Assembly (NCBI GenBank): GCA_029983555.1
Contig: JASBZH010000056.1
Coordinates: forward strand, 1-7,615
Direction: 5' to 3'
DNA from: Peptoniphilus sp.
GTDB lineage: Bacteria; Bacillota; Clostridia; Tissierellales; Peptoniphilaceae
DNA length: 7,615 nucleotides
Shown here: piece by piece, positions 1 to 7,555 of the stretch
Numbering within the stretch: the first letter of the stretch is position 1
Layout of the letters: each line of letters opens with the position of its first letter
The notes under the pieces: model-generated
The model's input: the letters and a program-made list of their open reading frames with translations, nothing else
Databases searched by the model: none
Told to the model about the DNA's origin: nothing
Made by a program: the position numbers and the translations under genes

Positions 1-1428
1 AACAGAGGTGTTGAAATTGGAAAGGTAATATTGGTGGATAAAAACTTTGTGACTGTAAATTTCTATGAAGATATTTTCCCAGGAGATGGACTTGAATTTA
101 AAAATGGCGGAAAGACTTTTGGAATAAGGACAGATAAATTTTATGATAATAATAAAAGTCATATAATTAAACTTCCAAAGACTTGCGAAAAAGATAGCAA
201 TATCAACAGATCTTTTTCTATAAAATGGCAAGAAAACGTAGATTCTAAGTTAAGTTCATATGAGTATAAGATTCCACTAGATTTAAAAGTTGAAGTAAAA
301 CTTGAAGAGCGTCCAAAAATTTGCGGAAAGGCTCGTGATTTTAAGTCTTACTTTGTACTTGATGAAGTAGTAGAAGAGGCTCAAAAATCGCCAATAACTT
401 CTGAAAAAATAGAAGAAAACTTATCAAAGCTTGGAGATACAATATTTGAGCTAAGAGATATAAAAATTAATTTAGACCAAAATGCTTTTATGAGAATATC
501 TTCTGTAAATGAGCTAAGAAGAGGACTAGTAGAAAAATTAGAAAAAGAAATTTTAGATGAGAATCTAAAAAGACGAGAAATTCCTAGTACTAAATTTGAT
601 AATGCTAAAGAAAGTACTATAGAAAATCCTAAAATAAAAGTATTTTTTAACAAATTTGAAGATTTAGAAAATGCAAATTTAAATGAAATAGATGAAATAA
701 TAATAAGATTAAAAGATTTAAAAAAATTTAAAGAGCTAAATTTAAATAGAAATGTTTCAATATATTTGGATAAATTTTATTCATATGTAGAATTAGAAAA
801 TATAAAGGAAGAAATCTTAAAAAATAAAATTGTAGATGGAATTTGGATAAATAACCTTTCAGAATATGAGATATTTAAAGACGAAAAAATAAATATAAAT
901 GCTGATATTGGTCTAAATATTTTTAATAGAGATTCAGTTAGATTTTTTGATGATTTAGGCTTAACGAGCATTACACTTTCGCCAGAATTAAATGCAGCGC
1001 AGTTGCGAGAAATTGCAAGAGAAAATGCAAATATTAATTTAATATCTTATGGAAGAGTTCCAGTCATGACGATGAAACACTGCCCTTTTTCTATTGTCAA
1101 GGGATGTGTTGATGAGAGCAATTGTCCTAACTGTAGATTTAAAAATTATTATCTTCGAGATGTAAAAGATGTTGATTTTGAAGTCTTAAGGCATAATACT
1201 TTTACAGAGATTTTTAATTCTTATCCAATATTATTAGACAAGTATACCAATGAAGTTAAAAGTAATAAATTTAATTTTCTGATTTTAGCTGATGAATATG
1301 TAGATGATGTAGTGATGTTATATAAAAATTTTGATTATGAAAAGTATGACTTACTGCGTGATAAATTGATAAATAAATATAAAGAGGTAACTAAAGGCCA
1401 CATTAATAGGGGGATTATAAGTGATTGA
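1..1428 (+). CDS. U32 family peptidase-like protein (DUF3656 type), C-terminal part, 5' end outside window
   Basis: The reading frame is open from base 1 (first residues NRGVEIGKVI), so the gene begins upstream. The GTG at base 31 lies inside a conserved stretch and has no ribosome binding site, so it is not a credible start. The visible 475 residues show, numbered from base 1: a beta-rich segment with GDGLEF (28-33), as in the DUF3656/collagenase-like region; a helical, charged linker (about 130-220); and a second U32-like half with a barrel-type strand ADIGLNIFN (301-309) and LSPEL (326-330). Next come YGRVPVM (350-356) and four cysteines in HC-x7-C-x5-C-x2-C (C361, C369, C375, C378). The end, TKGHINRG (464-471), is typical of the family. 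Family knowledge: members were called collagenase-like peptidases, but RlhA, TrhP and UbiU/V act in RNA or ubiquinone hydroxylation, the latter with Fe-S clusters. The cysteines could bind such a cluster (inference). The substrate is unknown. The gene overlaps mutS2 by 8 bp. Confidence 0.87.
   Translation, partial: NRGVEIGKVILVDKNFVTVNFYEDIFPGDGLEFKNGGKTFGIRTDKFYDNNKSHIIKLPKTCEKDSNINRSFSIKWQENVDSKLSSYEYKIPLDLKVEVKLEERPKICGKARDFKSYFVLDEVVEEAQKSPITSEKIEENLSKLGDTIFELRDIKINLDQNAFMRISSVNELRRGLVEKLEKEILDENLKRREIPSTKFDNAKESTIENPKIKVFFNKFEDLENANLNEIDEIIIRLKDLKKFKELNLNRNVSIYLDKFYSYVELENIKEEILKNKIVDGIWINNLSEYEIFKDEKININADIGLNIFNRDSVRFFDDLGLTSITLSPELNAAQLREIARENANINLISYGRVPVMTMKHCPFSIVKGCVDESNCPNCRFKNYYLRDVKDVDFEVLRHNTFTEIFNSYPILLDKYTNEVKSNKFNFLILADEYVDDVVMLYKNFDYEKYDLLRDKLINKYKEVTKGHINRGIISD
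1408..1414 (+). promoter_or_regulatory. Ribosome binding site that sets the GTG start of mutS2
   Basis: AGGGGGA lies inside the last codons of the U32 gene and ends 6 nt before GTG at 1421. It is the best Shine-Dalgarno match near the mutS2 N-terminus. It supports GTG as the start, with the 8-bp overlap indicating translational coupling to the U32 gene. Confidence 0.75.
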
Positions 1429-3793
1429 CTCTTTTACTAAAGCAAAAAAAACTTTAGAATTTGACAAAGTTCTCTTAGAGTTAAAAGCTTTGGCAAGTGC
1501 CAAAATCACAACTGAATATATAGATAGTGTTGAGATATCTACAGATTTTAATGAAGTAAAAAGTAGACTAGAAGAAACTAGTGAAGCATTAAAATTAATT
1601 TCCGCAAAGGGTGAACCGAGCCTTTTTGGAATTGTAAATGTACGAGAAACTCTAAAAATTGCTGAGATTGGTGGTACACTTTCTGCCAAGGAACTTTTAA
1701 AAATTACTGATTTTTTGAGAGTTGCCAGAAATCTTAAGTCGTATCTTAAAAGAGAAAGTTACGACCACAAAGATATTCCTCTTAGTTTTATAAATGAGCT
1801 AATAGAAAATCTTTACACTAATAAGAGACTAGAAGAAGAAATAAATGAAAAGATAATTTCTGAAGATGAAATTGCAGATGATGCTTCGAGAGAATTAAGT
1901 CGAATTAGAAGAAATATTGCAAATAAGAAAGATTCTATTAAGAATAAACTAAATGGTATTTTAACTAGTCAAGCTGATTATTTGCAAGAGCAGATTGTTA
2001 CATTCAGATATGATAGATATGTTGTTCCTGTTAAGCTAGAGTTTAAATCCAAAGTAAAGGGACTAGTGCATGATGTATCAAGTTCTGGTCAAACTGTCTA
2101 TATAGAGCCGATTTCTGTAGTCGATGCAAATAACGAATTAAAAGAACTTTATTTAAAAGAAGAGGCAGAAATCGAAAAAATTTTGAGTGAACTGACAGAG
2201 CTTGTCGCAGAAAATTCAAGTGAAATAGCTGATAACCAAGAGAAATTAATTGAGCTAGATTTTATTTTTTCTAAGGCAAAGCTTGCATTAAATCAAAATG
2301 CAAATATGCCAAAATTAAATGACAATAAGTATATCAATTTAAAAAAGGCATACCATCCTCTTTTAAATCGTGACAGTGCAGTGCCAATAGATATATACTT
2401 AGGTGATGAATTTACTTCTTTAATAATTACAGGACCAAATACAGGTGGTAAAACTGTGAGTATAAAAACTGTTGGTCTTTTAGTTCTTATGACTCAATAT
2501 GGACTATTAATACCAGCTAGTGAGGATTCACAGATAGCTGTATTTGACTCTGTCTTTGCAGACATTGGAGATGAACAATCTATAGAACAGTCGCTTTCTA
2601 CTTTTTCATCTCACATGGTAAACATCGTTAGAATCTTAAAAGAAGCCCGTGCAAATTCATTAGTGCTATTTGATGAACTTGGTGCTGGTACAGATCCGAC
2701 AGAGGGAGCTGCCCTTGCAAGAGCTATAATGCAGTATATGCTAGATAGAAAAATAAGGTGTATTTCTACAACTCACTACAATCAGCTCAAAGTATATGCG
2801 CTTACAACTGATGGAGTTGCCAATGCTTCTATGGAGTTTGACGTCGATACGCTATCTCCAACATTTAAACTTTTAATAGGAGTTCCAGGTAAATCAAATG
2901 CTTTTGAGATTTCGCGAAGACTTGGGCTTCCTGATTTTATAATAGAAGAATCTAAAAAATTATTGAGTTCTGAAAGTATAGAGTTTGAAGATGTACTTCA
3001 ATCTATAGACGCTGATAGGACTAAAATTGCAAAATTAAAAGAAGAATTAGAAATACAAAATAAAGATTTAAAAGAGCAAAATAGAAGACTTGAGAAAAAG
3101 CTTAAGAGCATAGAAAGTAAAGAAGAAAAAATAATTGCAAAATCGAAAGAAGAAGCTCGAAGAATTCTATTAAATGCAAAAGAAAATTCTGAACTTATAC
3201 TTTCTGAACTAAACGAGGCAAAAGAGAATATTTCTTCTGATAATTCTAAAAAGATACAAGATGCACAAGATCTTTTGCGAGAAAGTTTAAGAAAGACAGA
3301 TAAAGATTCTGATTTGGAAATAATAAAAGCTAAAAATCCAATAAAAGAAATTAAAGTTGGAGATAAAGTTAAGACCTCATTTGGAAATATCGCAACAGTA
3401 TTAGAACTTCCCGATAACAAGGGAAATGTTCTTGTTCAATCTGGTATAATGAAAATGAAAATGCCAAAAGATAGCCTTACTAGAGTGAATGTTGAAGAAA
3501 ATGCAACTAAAGTTAGTACCAATAAAATTTTGAGAAACAAAGCTAAAAATGTTAGATCTGAAATTGACGTTCGAGGCAAAAATTTTGAAGAGGCAAAGGC
3601 AATAGTTGAGAAATATATAGACGATGCCTATATTTCAGGCTTAAAATCTGTTAGAATTATTCATGGAAAAGGCACAGGAGTGCTCCGAAAAAAACTAAGA
3701 GATTATATAAAAACTATGAAAGTCGTCAAGTCTTTTCACGACGCGCCTTATAACGAAGGCGGAGATGGCGTCAGCGTAGTGGATATAAAATAA
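1421..3793 (+). CDS. mutS2: MutS2 protein: ATPase with C-terminal Smr nuclease-like domain
   Basis: At 790 residues it matches the usual length of Firmicute MutS2 (about 785). It starts MIDSFTKAKKTLEFDKVL, the usual N-terminus, and lacks the MutS mismatch-recognition domain. Seen in order: helical core and clamp (about 1-300); ABC-type ATPase with Walker A GPNTGGKT (338-345), DIGDEQSIEQSLSTFSSHM signature from 381, Walker B LVLFDE (D418, E419) followed by GAGTDPTEGAA, and the switch histidine H452 in STTHYNQ; a charged coiled coil (about 520-630); a KOW-like beta segment (about 643-690); and an Smr domain with IDVRG (715-719) and HGKGTGVLR (748-756). All key residues are intact. Family knowledge: in Bacillus subtilis MutS2 splits collided ribosomes for quality control, while in Helicobacter it restrains recombination. 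Which applies here is inferred. A U32 gene just upstream of mutS2 is a common clostridial arrangement as I recall it. argS follows after 10 bp. An A8 run lies at codons 8-11. Confidence 0.97.
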   Translation: MIDSFTKAKKTLEFDKVLLELKALASAKITTEYIDSVEISTDFNEVKSRLEETSEALKLISAKGEPSLFGIVNVRETLKIAEIGGTLSAKELLKITDFLRVARNLKSYLKRESYDHKDIPLSFINELIENLYTNKRLEEEINEKIISEDEIADDASRELSRIRRNIANKKDSIKNKLNGILTSQADYLQEQIVTFRYDRYVVPVKLEFKSKVKGLVHDVSSSGQTVYIEPISVVDANNELKELYLKEEAEIEKILSELTELVAENSSEIADNQEKLIELDFIFSKAKLALNQNANMPKLNDNKYINLKKAYHPLLNRDSAVPIDIYLGDEFTSLIITGPNTGGKTVSIKTVGLLVLMTQYGLLIPASEDSQIAVFDSVFADIGDEQSIEQSLSTFSSHMVNIVRILKEARANSLVLFDELGAGTDPTEGAALARAIMQYMLDRKIRCISTTHYNQLKVYALTTDGVANASMEFDVDTLSPTFKLLIGVPGKSNAFEISRRLGLPDFIIEESKKLLSSESIEFEDVLQSIDADRTKIAKLKEELEIQNKDLKEQNRRLEKKLKSIESKEEKIIAKSKEEARRILLNAKENSELILSELNEAKENISSDNSKKIQDAQDLLRESLRKTDKDSDLEIIKAKNPIKEIKVGDKVKTSFGNIATVLELPDNKGNVLVQSGIMKMKMPKDSLTRVNVEENATKVSTNKILRNKAKNVRSEIDVRGKNFEEAKAIVEKYIDDAYISGLKSVRIIHGKGTGVLRKKLRDYIKTMKVVKSFHDAPYNEGGDGVSVVDIK

Positions 3794-3803
3794 AGGTGAG
3801 TGT

Positions 3804-5513
3804 ATGATAAATTTTAGAGAAGAAATAATAAAAATATTAGACAGTGAGATAGAAGAATTAGATAAAGAAAAAATTGAAGGAATGCTTGAAACTCCTCCTT
3901 CCTACGAATTGGGAGACTTTGCATTTCCAGTTTTTAGCTTGGCAAAAATTTATAGAAAAAATCCTGCGATTATTGCAAGTGAATTGGCGGAAAAGATTGA
4001 TTCAAAATATTTTGAAAGAGTTGAAAATAAAAATGCTTATTTAAATTTCTATATAAATAAAAGCATTCTTGCTGAAGAAATTTTAAAAGAGTCAATGGAT
4101 AAAGATACCCATTTTGGAAAAACTTGTGAAGGCAAGGGACAAAATGTGTGTGTTGAATATTCTTCAACAAATATAGCTAAGCCTTTTCACATTGGACACA
4201 TAAGATCTACTGTAATTGGAGATTCAATAAAGAGGATTTATGAATTTTTAGGGTTTAACACAATTGCGATAAATTACTTGGGCGACTACGGCACACAGTT
4301 TGGAATGTTAATTTGTGCCTACAAAAAATGGGGAAATAGAGAAGATATAGAAAAAAATCCAATACCAGAACTTTTTAAACTCTATGTAAAAATTAACAAA
4401 GTTGTAGACGAAGACCCTGCTGTAAAAGAAGAATGCAGAGAATGGTTTAAAAAATTAGAAGAGCAAGATGAAGAAGCAGTTGAACTTTGGAAATGGTTTA
4501 GAGAAGTAAGTCTAAAAGAATTTAACAGAGTTTATGATGTATTAGACATTCACTTTGATTCATACAATGGAGAAAGCTACTATTCAGATAAACTTCCTGG
4601 AATAATCGAAGAACTAAGAGAAAAAGATGTAATGGAAGAATCTCAAGGAGCTGAAATCATAAATTTAGAAAAGTATGACTTGCCACCAGCTATAATAGTA
4701 AAAAGTGACGGTACAAGTATATATCTAACTAGAGACATAGCTGCAGCTAAAGATAGACACGAGACATTTCATCCATATGTAAGTATATATGTAGTTGGAG
4801 CTCAACAATCACTTCACTTCAAACAACTAAAAGCTACATTAAAAGAAGCAAAATACGACTTTTATGATGAAATAGTTCATGTTCCTTTCGGAATGGTTTC
4901 ATTAGAAGATGGAACACTTTCAACTAGAAAGGGTAAAGTGGTTTATTTAGAGGACGTATTAAATAAAGCCATAGAAAAAGTTATGGAAATATTGGATGAA
5001 AGAGAAAAGACTTCAGGACAAAAACTTGAAAATAAAGAAGAACTTGCACAAACTATTGGAGTTGGAGCTATAAAATTCCAAGAGCTATTTAATGGCAGAA
5101 TTAAAAATTATGTATTTGATTGGGAGAAAACTCTATCATTTGAAGGTGAAACTGGACCTTACGTTCAGTACGTTCACGCAAGGATATCTTCACTTCTTAA
5201 AAAGGGAAACTTCGATAAAAATAATGACATTGATGCCAAACTTTTAACAGAAGATGCTGAAATTGATATAATAAGATCTCTTTATAACTTCAATCAAGTA
5301 GTTAAAGATGCTGCAGAAAAGTATGAGCCATATTTTATAACTAGATATGTAGTTGAACTTGCAAAAAACTTTAATAAATTTTATAATCAAACCCAAATTT
5401 TAGTTGAAGATGAAAAGTTAAAGAATACTAGACTTATGCTTTGTTATACAGTGAAAAATGTAATTGCCAGTGGTCTTGATCTATTAGGAATAAAAGCACC
5501 AGAAAAAATGTAA
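3804..5513 (+). CDS. argS: Arginyl-tRNA synthetase (class I)
   Basis: This cytoplasmic enzyme charges tRNA-Arg with arginine using ATP. Its 569 residues are full length for bacterial ArgS. Domains seen: N-terminal additional domain (about 1-100, with the Y-E-L-GDFAFPVFSLAK signature); Rossmann catalytic core with VEYSSTNIAKPFHIGHIRS, where HIGH is 129-132 and a conserved lysine precedes it at K126; NYLGDYGTQFGML from 157; the KMSKS-equivalent LSTRKGKVV (372-380); and the all-helical DALR anticodon-binding domain (about 451-569), which opens GPYVQYVHAR and ends ASGLDLLGIKAPEKM. The start is ATG with AGGTGAG (3794-3800) just upstream, 10 bp after the mutS2 stop. No T-box leader fits in that gap, so it must be transcribed from upstream. 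No truncation or missing catalytic residue is seen. It is the only recognised aminoacyl-tRNA synthetase here. Confidence 0.98.
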   Translation: MINFREEIIKILDSEIEELDKEKIEGMLETPPSYELGDFAFPVFSLAKIYRKNPAIIASELAEKIDSKYFERVENKNAYLNFYINKSILAEEILKESMDKDTHFGKTCEGKGQNVCVEYSSTNIAKPFHIGHIRSTVIGDSIKRIYEFLGFNTIAINYLGDYGTQFGMLICAYKKWGNREDIEKNPIPELFKLYVKINKVVDEDPAVKEECREWFKKLEEQDEEAVELWKWFREVSLKEFNRVYDVLDIHFDSYNGESYYSDKLPGIIEELREKDVMEESQGAEIINLEKYDLPPAIIVKSDGTSIYLTRDIAAAKDRHETFHPYVSIYVVGAQQSLHFKQLKATLKEAKYDFYDEIVHVPFGMVSLEDGTLSTRKGKVVYLEDVLNKAIEKVMEILDEREKTSGQKLENKEELAQTIGVGAIKFQELFNGRIKNYVFDWEKTLSFEGETGPYVQYVHARISSLLKKGNFDKNNDIDAKLLTEDAEIDIIRSLYNFNQVVKDAAEKYEPYFITRYVVELAKNFNKFYNQTQILVEDEKLKNTRLMLCYTVKNVIASGLDLLGIKAPEKM

Positions 5514-5525
5514 AAGAGGTGTAAC

Positions 5526-6293
5526 ATGAATTTTTTTGACGACTTGAAAATGGTCTATAAAAAAGCAGCGAGCCTAACTGTATCAAAAATAAATAAAAAC
5601 CCAATAGTTTTAATACTACCATTAGTTTATTTTATAATTTATAAATTGGCCATGGGTGTATTTAGCGTTGCCATAGCACCTGTTTTGGGATTTTTATCTG
5701 GATTCATTTTACCGATAATTTCTTCCCTAATACTTTCTAGTTACTATTCTCAGCTAAGTGACGTTATCTTTTATGACAGATTAAATTTTAAGAATTTTAA
5801 AAGTTCTTTTAAAGAATACTTTGCATCAATATATTCAGTTTATTTTATATTGATACTAATATCATGGTTAATGCCAGCGCTTTCGACAGTGAGATCACTT
5901 TATGTGGTGGTTTCATTAATATTGGTCATTGTTTTTAATCCAATAGCAGAATCAATTTATATACGCGGAGAATACTACACTAGTGCATATAGACACTCTA
6001 TAGAGTTTATTAAAGAAAATTTTGTATTGTGGATTTTGCCATTTGCATTATATTTAGTTATCCTAAACTTATTGGGAATTGACTTTGAAAATTATATATT
6101 GACATCTGGAATAATAGACATACCACTTGGATTAAACACACAGGGCAGCGTCAATATGAGTTTTGATATAAACAATATAAAAGAAATTATAATAATACTA
6201 ATTACGGCAGTTTATGCAATATTTAGGGGAAATTTGTATAAAATCTTGCACAATTCAACAAGAAGAAAAAGAGAATATATGGGAGAGATTTGA
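5526..6293 (+). CDS. Unrecognised integral membrane protein, about six transmembrane segments
   Basis: I do not recognise the family. The 255-residue product starts at ATG with AGAGGTG (5515-5521) 4 nt upstream and 12 bp after the argS stop. Hydrophobic stretches, judged by eye, lie near residues 27-48, 52-75, 101-120, 124-141, 166-184 and 218-235. The first 25 residues are lysine-rich and amphipathic rather than a cleavable signal, and the tail from 234 (RGNLYKILHNSTRRKREY) is basic. By the positive-inside rule both ends are probably cytoplasmic, which an even number of spans allows. A longer polar loop (about 185-215) would then face outside. A conserved-looking core, NPIAESIYIRGEYY (138-151), sits after the fourth span. 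No catalytic motif, ABC signature or substrate-binding domain is seen. Its stop directly precedes the start of the TPR gene, so the two products may act together (inference). Confidence 0.85.
   Translation: MNFFDDLKMVYKKAASLTVSKINKNPIVLILPLVYFIIYKLAMGVFSVAIAPVLGFLSGFILPIISSLILSSYYSQLSDVIFYDRLNFKNFKSSFKEYFASIYSVYFILILISWLMPALSTVRSLYVVVSLILVIVFNPIAESIYIRGEYYTSAYRHSIEFIKENFVLWILPFALYLVILNLLGIDFENYILTSGIIDIPLGLNTQGSVNMSFDINNIKEIIIILITAVYAIFRGNLYKILHNSTRRKREYMGEI
6281..6287 (+). promoter_or_regulatory. Ribosome binding site that supports the TTG start of the TPR gene
   Basis: GGGAGAG within the last codons of the membrane-protein gene ends 6 nt before TTG at 6294. No ATG or GTG with a comparable site lies nearby in frame, so TTG directly after the TGA stop (6291-6293) is the preferred start. 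Confidence 0.65.
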
Positions 6294-7394
6294 TTGACCA
6301 TAAGAGAAAAAATAGAAGAAAAATTACAAAATATTGTATTTATAGAGCTTAAAAAGGAGTACCAATTGAAAGACTTGTCTCTTCCAGTTGGTACATCTTT
6401 GCCTATAAAGCTAGAATATTTATTAGACGAACTCAAAGAAGAAAAGACAATAGATAATATAGAAGCTCTAGACATAATAGACTCAATAATCTATTTGTTG
6501 GGTATAGACAAGGACTTTAAATATAAGAAAAAGTATATTGAGATCCTTTTAGAAATGAAACTAGACTTAAAAGGTTATGTAATGTATAAAGCTTATGAGA
6601 ATGAAAACAAAAATATAATTGATTCTTTAATATATCTAAAGTCCTATCAAAATATATTGGTAGAAGACGAAGATATACTGTTTAAAGAGGGAAATATTCT
6701 TGAAGCTTACTATAATGAAGGATTTGAAGATAGAGACGAAGAAGAAAACAAAAAGTTTCTTGAAGAAATAATTAGAAAGTATAATGATGTACTAAATATA
6801 AACGATATGTATGATTTAGCATACTATCGTTTGGCATATGTAAATCTAAATTTAAAAAAGTTTATAAAGTCAAAATTATATTTTGAAAAATTTATAAATT
6901 ATACTAAAAATGAAGAACTAAAAGAAGATGCACGTTCAAAACTTGAAATATTAAAAAATTATGCATCTTTTGATGCAGCAAGGGCTTATATATCAAAGGG
7001 AGACTTTACAAAGGCAAAAATAGAGATTGACAAAATAGACGATAACTTTCAAAAAGATACGACCTTCTACTATATAAAAGGACTCTGCGAATATAACTTG
7101 GGACAGCTAGAAGAAGCAGAAGAAAGTATAAATAAATCAATCGAGACACAAATAAATGAAGAAAATATAAATCTACTCGCCATGATATATCTAAATAAAG
7201 AAGAATATAATAGTGCAATAGAAGTATACAAACAGGGAGTAGAGAAATTAGAAAACTCATTTGTATTAAATTATAACTTGGGGCTAATACTATTAGATTT
7301 ATCTGAAAAAGAAGAGGCTATAAAATACCTTAATAGAGCGTATGAAATAGAACCAAGAATTGAATTAAAAGAATTTATAAAAAATATAAAATAA
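6294..7394 (+). CDS. Tetratricopeptide-repeat (TPR) protein, function unknown
   Basis: A 366-residue, highly charged, almost entirely helical protein with no signal peptide or membrane segment, so probably cytoplasmic. TPR-like helix pairs are visible at about 167-200 (LAYYRLAYVNLNLKKFIKSKLYFEK), 226-250 (FDAARAYISKGDFTKAKIEI), 257-287 (YYIKGLCEYNLGQLEEAEESI), 290-321 (NLLAMIYLNKEEYNSAIEVY) and 322-355 (LNYNLGLILLDLSEKEEAIKY, then AYEIEPR). The small/large pattern (G/A at position 8, Y/F at 11, A at 20) is clearest in the last three. Residues 1-160 are helical without clear repeats. Family knowledge: TPRs bind other proteins and do not by themselves give a function. The gene starts with TTG directly after the membrane protein's stop, which suggests coupled translation and perhaps a complex at the membrane. 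It is the last gene of the block, and no intrinsic terminator follows it. Confidence 0.88.
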   Translation: MTIREKIEEKLQNIVFIELKKEYQLKDLSLPVGTSLPIKLEYLLDELKEEKTIDNIEALDIIDSIIYLLGIDKDFKYKKKYIEILLEMKLDLKGYVMYKAYENENKNIIDSLIYLKSYQNILVEDEDILFKEGNILEAYYNEGFEDRDEEENKKFLEEIIRKYNDVLNINDMYDLAYYRLAYVNLNLKKFIKSKLYFEKFINYTKNEELKEDARSKLEILKNYASFDAARAYISKGDFTKAKIEIDKIDDNFQKDTTFYYIKGLCEYNLGQLEEAEESINKSIETQINEENINLLAMIYLNKEEYNSAIEVYKQGVEKLENSFVLNYNLGLILLDLSEKEEAIKYLNRAYEIEPRIELKEFIKNIK

Positions 7395-7408
7395 ATTTGA
7401 AAATTATG

Positions 7409-7437
7409 TTGACAAAAACTTTTAGATATACTATACT
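7409..7437 (+). promoter_or_regulatory. Sigma-A type promoter P1
   Basis: The -35 box TTGACA (7409-7414) is separated by 17 bp from the -10 box TATACT (7432-7437). The expected start is G7444. It lies only 15 bp after the TPR gene stop and points right, away from that gene, so it serves something beyond the window edge. An 8-bp inverted repeat brackets its -10 box. Confidence 0.82.
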
Positions 7438-7446
7438 ATAAAAGTT
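7417..7446. repeat. 8-bp perfect inverted repeat around the P1 -10 box
   Basis: AACTTTTA (7417-7424) and TAAAAGTT (7439-7446) are perfect inverted copies separated by 14 nt that contain the -10 box. The position suits a repressor operator, but the arms are AT-rich and such a match could arise by chance in this DNA. Confidence 0.4.
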
Positions 7447-7520
7447 GTCGCGTAAGGGACTAAAGTTTGTAAATTATCGCAAAGACAGTATTTAAAAATA
7501 AAAAAAGTTGTAAAAATAAC

Positions 7521-7549
7521 TTGACAAACTTTATTGCCTAAGCTATAAT
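7521..7549 (+). promoter_or_regulatory. Perfect-consensus sigma-A promoter P2
   Basis: TTGACA (7521-7526), 17 bp, TATAAT (7544-7549): both boxes and the spacing are exactly consensus. The expected start is G7556. It lies exactly 112 bp downstream of P1 and shares flanking words with it (TTGACAAA..CTTT after the -35, TGT just after +1), as if the two arose by duplication. Tandem strong promoters starting with G are typical of rRNA operons in Firmicutes, and this is the leading inference for what lies downstream. Confidence 0.9.
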
Positions 7550-7555
7550 AAAATA

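Noticed and set aside
31..33. GTG as the start of the U32 gene
   Set aside because: The frame stays open to base 1, the upstream residues NRGVEIGKVI look like family sequence, and no ribosome binding site precedes the GTG.
381..653. Leftward open frames opposite the U32 gene (also 777-971)
   Set aside because: They are antisense to an evolutionarily typical coding sequence, are Ser/Phe/Leu-rich as expected from complementing A-rich codons, and have no recognisable motifs.
1461..1466. TTGACA within mutS2 as an internal promoter
   Set aside because: No TATAAT-like box lies 16-18 bp downstream, and the hexamer is explained by codons for Phe-Asp-Lys.
2998..3420. 140-residue leftward frame opposite mutS2 (also 1351-1689)
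   Set aside because: The first mirrors the coiled-coil and KOW-like part of MutS2 as a Ser/Phe/Leu-rich shadow, and the second mirrors the MutS2 N-terminus. Neither has a domain or a credible start site.
3970..4170. Leftward frames opposite argS, the membrane gene and the TPR gene (also 5434-5622, 6212-6475, 7006-7260)
   Set aside because: They are short, low-complexity, fully antisense to well-supported genes and without family features.
6079..6104. TTGACT and TTGACA in the membrane gene as a promoter for the TPR gene
   Set aside because: The nearest -10-like boxes are at the wrong spacing (about 10 bp or less), and the site lies about 200 bp before a gene already coupled to its neighbour.
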